A stretch of 14,728 nt of DNA. Origin: Pseudomonadota bacterium (GTDB taxonomy: Bacteria; Pseudomonadota; Alphaproteobacteria; Rhizobiales; Rhizobiaceae). The notes beneath the pieces were generated by a model. The model saw nothing but the letters and a program-made list of their open reading frames with translations. It did not search any database and was not told where the DNA came from. The DNA lies in assembly GCA_023428515.1 (NCBI GenBank), contig JAEYXI010000012.1:1-14728 (forward strand), read 5' to 3'. Below, piece after piece: positions 6,194 to 14,118 of the stretch. Position numbers and translations under genes: made by a program. Position 1 is the stretch's first letter; every line of letters starts with the position of its first letter.

Positions 6194-8967
6194 ACGCCGA
6201 TCGCCTCCATCTCCTTCGCGACCTTGGCCATTGCGATCGCGTAGTTCGATTCCCCTGTCAGCCCGCTGAAATGCAGGCCGAAGCCGGGCAGCCCTTCATT
6301 CTCCCAGCCGATCATCGCCGAGCCGGAGGCTCCGCCGAAGGTCGTGGCCTCATGACCGAAGACGATGCCCAGCGGGTCGAATTCCACCGCGCCGAAGCTT
6401 TCGAGCAGCCGGCCCGGCGCCAGCCGCTTCACGCCGAACAGGTCGCCGAACAGCGTCCTGATGACGAAGTTCCAGTCGATCTCGCCCTGCGGTCCCTGCT
6501 CGCGCCTCGGCGCGCCGGGGAAACCGACGGTGCAGATCGTCGTCGACTGCGCCTGCATGAACGACGCCGGCTTGGCGTCGAAGCGCAGCGCCTTCTTGGG
6601 CATCTTGGCGCCGTCGATCGGCTCGATCACCATGGCCACCGCGTCGACCTTGCCGAAGCCGCGGCCGGCATTTTTCGGCAGGCGGGCTTCCACGATCCGG
6701 AAGCGGTTGACGTCGAAGCGCGACGCTTCGCCGACGAAGTCGATCTCCAGCCAGCCATGGATCTTGATGCGCGACTTCTTCTCCTCCATCAGCACGCCGA
6801 ACTTGGAGCGCGCGTCGTCCATCACGTGGTAGTTGGTGAGGATGATGCCCTTCTCGGCATCGACCAGGCTGCCAGTGCCGATGAAATTGCCGGCATGGCC
6901 GAAGCGCGGCTGGATGCGTCCGATCGCCTTGCAGGCCGGCTCCAGCGCGTCCGCCGCCTTGGCGACTTCGTCGGACCATCCACCCATGAAGGGATGCGAA
7001 AGCGGCGGCCTGTCGTTCTCGACCAGAAAGCTCGGCCGTGAGCCGTCGGCGATGATGATCGCCTCGAGCACCACGCGATCGTTTGGCGTCACCGCCGCCG
7101 TCACGTCGTCGCCGACGAGTTTCTGCAGCGCTTCGCCGCCATGCGCGGTCAGCATGTTCAGCGCTGCGGCAAAGGCGCCCTTGTCGCCCATCTCGCGCGC
7201 CGGCATCTTCTCGGCCAGCGCCGTGACGCGGTCGAGCGTGGCGGAGGCCGCGTCCTTCGACAGCGGCTCGTCGTCGCCGGCGCCGCCGGATTCCAGCGAT
7301 CCACCGGCTTCCGCCGCGGCGCGCCTGGCGATGATCTCGCGCTGGCGTTTCAACCTGCGGAAGGCCGGCATGTCGGCGCGGCCCCGCCTGATCGCCGGGG
7401 CAGGGGGCGTCTCGCCACCTGCCGATTCCAGCGGCGGACCGCCCGCTTCGAACACTGCGCCACCGGCGGGTTTCGCTGCCGGCTTCACCGCCGGCAATTC
7501 CTTCGGTGCGTCCGGTAGAGTGCCGTTGCGCAGGAGCGACAGGCTGATCTCGGCGCTGCGGCGATGCCAGTCGATGTCGGCTTCGAGCGCAGCTCCGCCC
7601 GCCTTGGCCAGCGCCAGGCTCTTCACCGAGTTGGCCGGCGTTTCCTTCTGCACCGGGTCGGTCGGGCTTTCGGTGCCGAGCCCGCGGTCGAAATCGGCCT
7701 TCAGCAGCGCTTCCGCATCGATGATGCCGGCGCCCATGTTGAAGCTGTCCCAGCCGTCCGGCACGTGCGCGGTGGCTTGGACCATGCGGCGGAACATGTC
7801 CTGCACCGTCTCGCCGCGCTGCTTGGCGGCGCTCACCACATTGGCGCGCCCGTGAAAGGCGAGCCAGCAAGCCGCGACGCCCGCGGCCAGCGCGACGGCA
7901 TAGCTGGTTCCCTGGCCGGCCTCGATGATGTCGCCCGGAGAGGTGGCCTTATAGACGTTTTGCGCGGGCGCGGAGAAGTCGATCTCCGGCCCCTTGCAAC
8001 TGCCCGTCCAGCGCTCACCCTTGCTGTCGGTGCCGGCGACGCCGATACATTTGTCGTAGCGCGCCGGCCAGACGACCAGCCCCACGCAGTTGCCGGCCGC
8101 GGCGAGCACGATGACGCCGGAATCCACGGCGCGCGACAGCGCCAGCCACAGCGACAGCGAGGCGACGCCGCCGAGCGACATGGTGATCACATGCGCGCCG
8201 TTGTTGACCGCATGGTCGATCGCCTGCGCCACCTTGATCTGCGACAGCCGGGCCACGCTCTCTATGGCGCGGATCGGCATGTGCCTGGCCTCCGGTGCGC
8301 TGCCGGAAATGTCGAGCGTCTGTGGGCTGAGCAACACGCTCGCCGTCGACGTGCCGTGGCCGGGATTGCCCATTTTCGGCAGCGGGTCGGTCGGGTCGTT
8401 CGGGCGGCCGCTCAACAGGTTGCGCGGCGACACCAGCGTGACGCCCTTCAGTTCCGCATGCTTGGTGATGCCGGTGTCGGGCTGCGCCACGACGATGCCG
8501 GCGCCACGGCTCGGCCGGCCGCGCTGATCCGCGAAGGCCCAGGCCTGCGGGACGCGCATCGCCTCCAGTGCCCAGAGCTTGCCGAGTGCGGGCTCCGGAT
8601 CTGCCCAGCAGAAGGGAAACTGCTCCATGCCTTCCAGATGGTCGGTGTCGGTCTGGTCGACCGGCATGGCGGTGAAGAAGATCTCAGGCTCGGCGGCGTC
8701 GAGTTCGTAGGCTTGCACGAAGGCTTCCGCTGCGGCGAAAGCCTCGGCTTCGCCGATGAAACGGCGGCCGTGCAACGTCAGCATCAGCTCTTCAGGAGAG
8801 CGGATCTCGATCGAGAACTTCAGTCCCGCGAGGTCGGCGCGCAACGTGTCGGCCAGAGCGTCGGGCTCGCTGTCGAAAAGGCAGAGCCGCGCGTCCTCGG
8901 CCGCGCTCGGCCTGGCCTTGACCGTCGCCTGCTCAATGATCGCACGCGCGCTGGAATTGCCGTTCAT
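6184..8967 (-). CDS. Dual serine protease: N-terminal subtilisin-like (S8) plus C-terminal trypsin-like (S1) domain
   Basis: The protein has 927 residues. Residues 1-130 form an N-terminal domain of unclear type. Residues about 131-425 are a subtilase with Asp164 (AQPDTGI), His204 (GHGTSTAS), oxyanion Asn293 (AAGN) and Ser355 (GQGTSYAVA). Residues about 430-690 are a low-complexity and helical linker. Residues about 690-920 are a trypsin-like protease with His714 (ILTNYHVMDD), Asp775 (KVDAVAMVIEP) and Ser881 (FGGASGSAM), the GxSGS form seen in glutamyl-endopeptidase-like and Deg-related members. Both triads appear complete. There is no signal peptide or membrane helix, so a cytoplasmic location is inferred. 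A strong Shine-Dalgarno GAGGAGG at 8973-8979 fixes the start. The gene is divergent from the two-helix membrane protein across a 252-base region. Its substrate is unknown; processing of partners encoded nearby is a reasonable guess. Confidence 0.9.
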   Translation of the reverse strand: MNGNSSARAIIEQATVKARPSAAEDARLCLFDSEPDALADTLRADLAGLKFSIEIRSPEELMLTLHGRRFIGEAEAFAAAEAFVQAYELDAAEPEIFFTAMPVDQTDTDHLEGMEQFPFCWADPEPALGKLWALEAMRVPQAWAFADQRGRPSRGAGIVVAQPDTGITKHAELKGVTLVSPRNLLSGRPNDPTDPLPKMGNPGHGTSTASVLLSPQTLDISGSAPEARHMPIRAIESVARLSQIKVAQAIDHAVNNGAHVITMSLGGVASLSLWLALSRAVDSGVIVLAAAGNCVGLVVWPARYDKCIGVAGTDSKGERWTGSCKGPEIDFSAPAQNVYKATSPGDIIEAGQGTSYAVALAAGVAACWLAFHGRANVVSAAKQRGETVQDMFRRMVQATAHVPDGWDSFNMGAGIIDAEALLKADFDRGLGTESPTDPVQKETPANSVKSLALAKAGGAALEADIDWHRRSAEISLSLLRNGTLPDAPKELPAVKPAAKPAGGAVFEAGGPPLESAGGETPPAPAIRRGRADMPAFRRLKRQREIIARRAAAEAGGSLESGGAGDDEPLSKDAASATLDRVTALAEKMPAREMGDKGAFAAALNMLTAHGGEALQKLVGDDVTAAVTPNDRVVLEAIIIADGSRPSFLVENDRPPLSHPFMGGWSDEVAKAADALEPACKAIGRIQPRFGHAGNFIGTGSLVDAEKGIILTNYHVMDDARSKFGVLMEEKKSRIKIHGWLEIDFVGEASRFDVNRFRIVEARLPKNAGRGFGKVDAVAMVIEPIDGAKMPKKALRFDAKPASFMQAQSTTICTVGFPGAPRREQGPQGEIDWNFVIRTLFGDLFGVKRLAPGRLLESFGAVEFDPLGIVFGHEATTFGGASGSAMIGWENEGLPGFGLHFSGLTGESNYAIAMAKVAKEMEAIGVPV

Positions 8968-9219
8968 TGCCGCCTCCTCAAGCGCAGGTAGCTGCGATTT
9001 CGTCCCGATATGCCCTTGATATTTAACCTTGTTCTCGCCGCTCCAAGAAAAAGGTTAACTAGGCCGGAACTGCTTTGCTACATTGCGCCCCGCAATATTT
9101 GACAAGACAAGTCTGTTTGTGTTCCGCTGCTTCAACATATCTAACATGGACGTCGTCTGACCGAAATCGAAAAACACGCGCGCACCAAAAGTCCCGCAAG
9201 AAGCGATTACCGAGGGGGT
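8968..9219. promoter_or_regulatory. Divergent promoter region between the dual protease and the two-helix membrane protein
   Basis: The 252 bases between two divergent starts are AT-richer than the genes around them. On the + strand a perfect TTGACA is at 9099-9104, but no good -10 sits 16-18 bases downstream. On the - strand AAATAT/TAAATA lies just inside the left arm of the inverted repeat at 9023-9058, suggesting that a factor bound there could block or activate the protease promoter. The protease has a strong ribosome-binding site (8973-8979) and the + strand gene has GAGGGGG (9212-9218). Confidence 0.45.
9023..9058. repeat. Inverted repeat, candidate operator (TTAACCTT / AAGGTTAA)
   Basis: TTAACCTT at 9023-9030 and its exact reverse complement AAGGTTAA at 9051-9058 are separated by 20 bases in the divergent promoter region. 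The 28-base centre-to-centre distance is close to three helical turns, so both half-sites could face the same side of DNA. TTAACC also resembles half-sites of the alphaproteobacterial cell-cycle regulator CtrA (TTAA-N7-TTAA, TTAACCAT), though the full spacing is not present. Confidence 0.45.
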
Positions 9220-10893
9220 ATGTCTTTGAGTCTGCTTTGGAATCCGCGCAGTTCTTTTTCTGAACTGGTTGCTATTGCGTCGTTGATCATGGCGATGCTG
9301 TTTTCGGTTCCGGCAAGTTTTGCGCAGGCGCCGGTGCCCGACACTTTCCTCTCGGAGCCGAAACCGGCGCGCGTCGGCCTTGGCCTGGGCATCGGTGCAA
9401 AACCGTTCATCATCGGCATTGACGGTCGCAACGCGACGACGGGGGCCATCCAACTCGCCAAACCCGTCATCGGGCCGCTTCTCAGCGTCGAAGGCGATGT
9501 TTCCACCCAGGCGGCGACGCGCAGCCCGGTGGAGTTGCGCGACAACAGCTGTGTTGGCGAGATAAAGCCTGGACAGTCCTGCGCCATTTCGCTCGCGCTG
9601 CCGTCCGATCTCGGCGCCGGCCGCTACACGGTCGACGTCATGCTGCCAGGAGCCCAGGGAGGCCAGTCCGCGCGGACCATCCCGATCCATGTCCGATCGT
9701 CGGCCTGGATCGCCGGTCTGGTCATCGCGATCGGTGTGGCGCTTGGGGCGCTGGTCACCGACTGGCGCACTGCCGCGCGGCCAGTAACCAGCCGGCGCAT
9801 CGAAGCGGCGAGCCTGCGCGAAAACGCCAGGAAGCTTGCCGAGGCCAGCGCCCAACCTTCGGTGCAGGCCCGGGCGCGCGAACTGGTGCGCGACCTCAGA
9901 GCGGCGGACGCCGACATCATCGCCGGCAAGGATGTTGCGCAAACGCTGGCGGAACGCCAGCAACGGCTCGAGGCCCTGCGCCGGTCCGACCGGCTGCTCA
10001 ACGCCGCCGCGGCGCCGCAAGGGGAGGAGGCCAACGTCTTTGCGCCGCCGGCGCGGCGGCTCGCTGCCGCGCTCGACGCCGTCGACTGGAAGACGGAAGA
10101 CATAGAGGCGGCGGGCAACGTACTCGCTGTGGAACTCTCCGGTTTTCCCCGCCTGCACGACGCGGCGGTGGCTTACAATGCCGTGGCGACGCGCCTCTCG
10201 GCGGGTGTCAGCCGCTGCCCGAACGCGGAAGCCATCCAGAAGGACTGGGCGGCTGCCGCCCGGCTCAGGGAGCAGGCTTTCGAGGGGGTCGCGGGTACCA
10301 CTGCTGGAACCAGCGAGGTGGCGAAACGTGCGGGCGATCTCGAGGCGGCGACCCGCAAGCTCGCCGACCAGGCCGGCTCCATTGCCTCGGCCGTGCTCGA
10401 AGAGCTGCAGGCGAAGATAGCGGAAAAGCTGAAGGACCCTGTTCTCAAGCCGCCGACGCGCAAGACCCTGGAAGACCTGGCCAACCGAGCGAAAACGCTC
10501 GCCGGCACGGCCGATGATCCGCAGGCCGGGATCGACAAGGCCGTGCGGCTGTGGGCGGATTTCGACCGGCTGTCGCCGACGCTGGAAGGGGCTGAGGCAG
10601 CGGAGACTGCTATCCCGAAAATACTGCCCGAGGACAGCGGCCTGAAATACGAATGGGAGGTCGAGACATTTCAGCCGGCGGCAGGCGCTTCGGCGGCGGC
10701 TCTTCAGCAGTCGCGCAGGCGCTGGAACCGGATCACCAGCCTGGTGACGCTGGCAGGCATCGCGGCCGTCGGCGTGCTGGTCCTCTGGGTGCCCAACACC
10801 GCGTGGGGGACGGTGCAGGACGTGATCCTCGCCCTTCTCGGCGGCGCCGGCACACGGCTTGCCATCGGCACCATAGCGACACCGCAAGGTTGA
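9220..10893 (+). CDS. Exported Ig-like domain / two-transmembrane protein with long helical cytoplasmic region
   Basis: The protein has 557 residues. A signal peptide is likely at 1-36, ending PASFAQA. Residues 37-158 look like a beta-rich, Ig-like periplasmic domain with Cys111 and Cys121 (NSCVGEIKPGQSC) suited to a disulfide. A membrane helix follows at about 161-181, ending in DWR. Residues 182-500 are almost entirely Ala/Glu/Arg/Leu-rich helices with coiled-coil character and should be cytoplasmic. A second membrane helix spans about 504-524, and a hydrophobic tail (DVILALLGGAGTRLAIG) may re-enter the membrane. I do not recognise a named family. The topology suits a signal-relaying or scaffold protein that links a periplasmic event to a cytoplasmic partner, such as the divergent dual protease. 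The start follows GAGGGGG closely. The gene converges on the propeller gene, 24 bases away. Confidence 0.8.
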   Translation: MSLSLLWNPRSSFSELVAIASLIMAMLFSVPASFAQAPVPDTFLSEPKPARVGLGLGIGAKPFIIGIDGRNATTGAIQLAKPVIGPLLSVEGDVSTQAATRSPVELRDNSCVGEIKPGQSCAISLALPSDLGAGRYTVDVMLPGAQGGQSARTIPIHVRSSAWIAGLVIAIGVALGALVTDWRTAARPVTSRRIEAASLRENARKLAEASAQPSVQARARELVRDLRAADADIIAGKDVAQTLAERQQRLEALRRSDRLLNAAAAPQGEEANVFAPPARRLAAALDAVDWKTEDIEAAGNVLAVELSGFPRLHDAAVAYNAVATRLSAGVSRCPNAEAIQKDWAAAARLREQAFEGVAGTTAGTSEVAKRAGDLEAATRKLADQAGSIASAVLEELQAKIAEKLKDPVLKPPTRKTLEDLANRAKTLAGTADDPQAGIDKAVRLWADFDRLSPTLEGAEAAETAIPKILPEDSGLKYEWEVETFQPAAGASAAALQQSRRRWNRITSLVTLAGIAAVGVLVLWVPNTAWGTVQDVILALLGGAGTRLAIGTIATPQG

Positions 10894-10920
10894 GCGCCGG
10901 ACGTCGGCCGGCCGTGCTCA
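10891..10920. terminator. Possible shared hairpin spanning two convergent stop codons (weak)
   Basis: TGAGC (10891-10895) and GCTCA (10916-10920) pair and contain the stop codons of both convergent genes. Inside, GCCGG (10896-10900) and CCGGC (10908-10912) pair again, giving a nested GC-rich stem. The placement suits a bidirectional terminator, but no T-run is present and GC-rich DNA gives such pairings easily. Confidence 0.3.
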
Positions 10921-13900
10921 GTTGGCCATGGCCGGCGGCGGTTCCGCTCCGGCCAGGACGTCGGTACAGTCGATGAAATTCTCTTGCGGCACTGCGTTGG
11001 GGCACCATGCCCCGAGTTCGCGGGCATAGGCCCCTGAAAAGACCTCGCGGATGCGCGGCAAGGCCTCTTCACGCGCTTCCAGCGTATCGAAGGCGAAGAC
11101 GCCCCGGAAGAAACCCTGCCGGCGATAGATGCGCCCGTCCGCGAAGCCTGCCGCTGCCGCGCGGCCCTGCGCCCCGAGCGCCTGGCCGAGCGACTTGCGG
11201 CTGTTGTAGACGACGATGAAGGGCATTTCTTCTTCTTCCAGCCCTCCGTTGATGATCTGCGACTGTTCACCCATCAGCGCATAGGGCGATTCATCGAGCG
11301 GCTGCGGTTCGAGCTTCGGCCTTTCCGGCCCGGAAGGTAGCCCTGCGAAAGGAAGCCCATGAACCAGTTTCGCCCAGGCGATGCTGGTGATGCGCAGCCT
11401 GCCGTCGAGGCTGGCCGTTGCGAGCCTGTCGCCGTCGGGCGACAGCGCCATCGCGGAGAGCGGCGCGCCATGGCCGGAGATCTCGACCCTTTCCGCGACC
11501 GCTACCCCTTGGGTTTGCGTGGGCACGACATCGCCGGCGGACACGTTGCCCTGCTGCGCGCCTTCGGCCAGGTCGCCTATCGAGACCGTGCCGTCCGCCT
11601 CTGCCGTCACGATCGTCGAGCCGTCCGGTGAGATCTCGTATTGCAGGGCAGGGGCCGGAAGACCGAGACGCCGCAGCCGGTAGCCGGCCTCGCCGGCGTT
11701 GCCGTCCAGCCGGGCAAGATAGAGTTCGCCCGTGCGGTCGCCGGCTAGAAGCGTGCGTCCGTCCGCCGACAGGCGAAGGGCATTGCCAGCCATCATCGGC
11801 ATCGGACCGTTTGCGGTTGGGGATTCCGCCTCGCGGAACAGCGAGATGTTGCCGCGATCGCCAAGTGCAGCGATGCGGCTGCCGTCCAGGTTGCTCACCC
11901 AGCCGGTCGCGTTGGCCGCCGCCTGCAAGGCGCCGACTTCCGCGCCGCTGTCGAGGTCTATGATGCGGTAGCCGGCGTCGCCGTTGCGCACCAGATAACG
12001 GTCGCCATCAGGGAAAAACCCTTCGCGGCCGGCATCCGCAAGCTGGCCGGAATCGTAGATCGCGCTGCGCGGGTTGCGCAGCGAATGGGTGTAGACGCGC
12101 AGCGTGTCGGTGGTCGAGACGCGCAGGCGCTTGCCGCTGGAATCGAAGGCTACCTGGCCGATATTCTGCGGCACGTCGGAGGGAGCCATTTTGCTGTCCC
12201 GAAGTCCGGGCTGCTCGACGGGAGGAGGGGCGTCGAGGATCGTCAGTTCGTTGCCGTCCTCGGCGGAGTGGACCATGATCTGGCCGCTCGTCTCGGCGAC
12301 CGCGACAAGCGAGCCGTCCGGGCTGATCGCCGCTTCGATGCCGGTCTCCTGGTACTGGCCGAGCGTGATCGCCTGATCCGGCGTCGTGACGTCCTGGATA
12401 TAGACGGTTCCGTTGCCGGACATTGCGACGAAGCGGCGCCCGGCGCGATCGAAGGCGAGATACATGATCGGCCCCGGTATGCCGGTGAAGACTGCGACGG
12501 ACGACATGGTGAGCGGCGCAGGCCCGCCGGGGTCCGCTTCGAGCGCGACCAGCTCCAGCGCCTGCCTTTCCCTGTTGAAGACGACGAGCCTGTTGCCGTC
12601 AGGCGTGAGCGCCATCGGCGCTCCGTAGCGGTCGCCTGAATTCAGAAGGGGCGACATCTGCCCTTGCGCGTTCTGCACGATCATCCGGAGGCGGCCGTCG
12701 CCACCGACGCCTGCGATCCGGTTTCCATCGGCGGACATGGACAAAAGGCTCGCGAAGGCCGAGCCGTTCGCGCCTTGCTGCTGGGCGACGACCTGCTCCC
12801 GCATCCAGGCCGAACCGGGCGTCGTCACGTCGGTGTTCGGATAGTCGCCGAGCGGGATGAGTTGACTCGCCCGGCTTACCGAACCACGCCAGACCTTGAT
12901 CGTACGATCCTCGGCGCGGGTGGCGAACAGCACCCCATTGTCGGCTGGTCGCGCTGCGACCGCGATCTCGACGATCGCTGTCTCGTGCTGGCCGATGCCG
13001 CGAATGTAGGTTTCGGGGCTGGCGCCCGAGATCTGCTGCGACGCGTCGATGGCAAACACATTGCCGCTTCCGTCACCGGCGATCACCGTGTCGGTGCCGG
13101 GCAGGGCGGCCAGCACGCGCACGTCTTCGATGCCGTAAATCTCGGACACTTCCGTGGGGGTCTGGCCCTGAAGGTCGCGATAAAGCGAGAGGTTATAGCG
13201 GGTCGGACCTCTCGGCGATGTCGTGCGGAGGATCGGATCCGGCACCTCGACCAGATCTTGGCTGGGCAGTTGGATCTGTTGTTGAGGCGCGGCTCGGTTC
13301 GCTGCACTGGGCAGGTTGTCGTTGGGGATGTTGGGCGCCTGTTCTGCGGCGGTCGCGGTGGCTCGGCCGACAACGGCTGTCCCGTTGTTGGCGCCGACTG
13401 TCGCCACCAGTTGCCCGTCCACGAAGAAAAAGCGATTCGAACCCGAATGAAGGAGGAAAGCATCCATCCGTTGACCGTCGGGCATCTCCGTCCGGTTCTG
13501 ATAGCGCGCGATCACCGGCAGCCCCGCCGGCAATTCAATGCCTAGAACCGGATTCCACAGGTTTGGATCCTCCTCGGTTCCACCCGGCGTGAGAACGGAT
13601 GTGTTTGCGCCGTCTTCGCCGATCCGCCTGACGTTGCCGAGCCGGGTGCCGACATAAAGCGCACCGTCGACAGGCGACCATTGCAGAGCGGTTACTTCGT
13701 CCGTTGTGTTGTCGGCGGCAATCATGCTCTCGTCGTAGACGGCATGGGTGCTCCCGAGCCAGATCTGGAGAGCGACGGCGGCAGCGACTGGGATCGCCAG
13801 CAGCGCAACCGGCAGCGTCAGGTATGGCAGCATTGTTCCGAGGCCTGGCGGCAGCCAGGGGGCTGGCGCGCCGCCAGGCGGCTGCATCGATTGCTTCTGC

Positions 13901-14118
13901 GGCTGTTGCTTCGGCCTGACCACCGCCTCCGGCATGGCGCCGCGCCGGCTTCCCGTAGCGCCGCTTTGCGCTCGCTGGGTCTCCGGGATCGGCTCGAAGG
14001 AGGTTTCTCTTGTCGGTTCGACATTTCCTTCGGGCGGGCGGTCCGGCGAAGCCTGCCTGCCGCCGTCCGTCTGCGGGCGTTCCCGCTTGCGCGGCGCTTT
14101 GCCCGGCGGCTGGTTCAT
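10918..14118 (-). CDS. Single-pass membrane protein with large WD40-like beta-propeller region and SPOR-like C-terminus
   Basis: The protein has 1066 residues. Residues 1-90 are a basic, Pro/Gln-rich disordered cytoplasmic region. A membrane helix lies at about 96-120 (LPYLTLPVALLAIPVAAAVA), and the basic N-side places the rest in the periplasm. Residues about 130-940 contain many WD40/YVTN-like blades of the form SPDGxxLA...DGxLRI, for example AMALSPDGDRLATASLDG near the end, enough for probably two propellers. Residues about 965-1040 (FIVVYNSR, IYRRQGFFRGVFAF, EAREEALPRIR) resemble a SPOR-like glycan-binding fold, followed by Cys1039 and Cys1051, which could form a disulfide. The ATG at 14118 is chosen because GGAGG lies at 14126-14130 and the start overlaps the upstream stop (ATGA). 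A 62-residue upstream extension in frame is Arg/Ala-rich and lies over the upstream gene. Function is unknown; a periplasmic sensor or scaffold is inferred. Confidence 0.83.
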   Translation of the reverse strand: MNQPPGKAPRKRERPQTDGGRQASPDRPPEGNVEPTRETSFEPIPETQRAQSGATGSRRGAMPEAVVRPKQQPQKQSMQPPGGAPAPWLPPGLGTMLPYLTLPVALLAIPVAAAVALQIWLGSTHAVYDESMIAADNTTDEVTALQWSPVDGALYVGTRLGNVRRIGEDGANTSVLTPGGTEEDPNLWNPVLGIELPAGLPVIARYQNRTEMPDGQRMDAFLLHSGSNRFFFVDGQLVATVGANNGTAVVGRATATAAEQAPNIPNDNLPSAANRAAPQQQIQLPSQDLVEVPDPILRTTSPRGPTRYNLSLYRDLQGQTPTEVSEIYGIEDVRVLAALPGTDTVIAGDGSGNVFAIDASQQISGASPETYIRGIGQHETAIVEIAVAARPADNGVLFATRAEDRTIKVWRGSVSRASQLIPLGDYPNTDVTTPGSAWMREQVVAQQQGANGSAFASLLSMSADGNRIAGVGGDGRLRMIVQNAQGQMSPLLNSGDRYGAPMALTPDGNRLVVFNRERQALELVALEADPGGPAPLTMSSVAVFTGIPGPIMYLAFDRAGRRFVAMSGNGTVYIQDVTTPDQAITLGQYQETGIEAAISPDGSLVAVAETSGQIMVHSAEDGNELTILDAPPPVEQPGLRDSKMAPSDVPQNIGQVAFDSSGKRLRVSTTDTLRVYTHSLRNPRSAIYDSGQLADAGREGFFPDGDRYLVRNGDAGYRIIDLDSGAEVGALQAAANATGWVSNLDGSRIAALGDRGNISLFREAESPTANGPMPMMAGNALRLSADGRTLLAGDRTGELYLARLDGNAGEAGYRLRRLGLPAPALQYEISPDGSTIVTAEADGTVSIGDLAEGAQQGNVSAGDVVPTQTQGVAVAERVEISGHGAPLSAMALSPDGDRLATASLDGRLRITSIAWAKLVHGLPFAGLPSGPERPKLEPQPLDESPYALMGEQSQIINGGLEEEEMPFIVVYNSRKSLGQALGAQGRAAAAGFADGRIYRRQGFFRGVFAFDTLEAREEALPRIREVFSGAYARELGAWCPNAVPQENFIDCTDVLAGAEPPPAMAN

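Noticed and set aside
7564..8991. 475-residue open frame on the + strand opposite the dual protease
   Set aside because: Arg/His-rich composition without motifs. The opposite strand carries two complete protease triads and a strong Shine-Dalgarno.
9055..10887. 610-residue open frame on the - strand opposite the membrane-protein gene
   Set aside because: Its translation is Arg/Gly/His-rich with no domain, while the + strand frame has a signal peptide, membrane helices and a ribosome-binding site. It is an antisense shadow in high-GC DNA.
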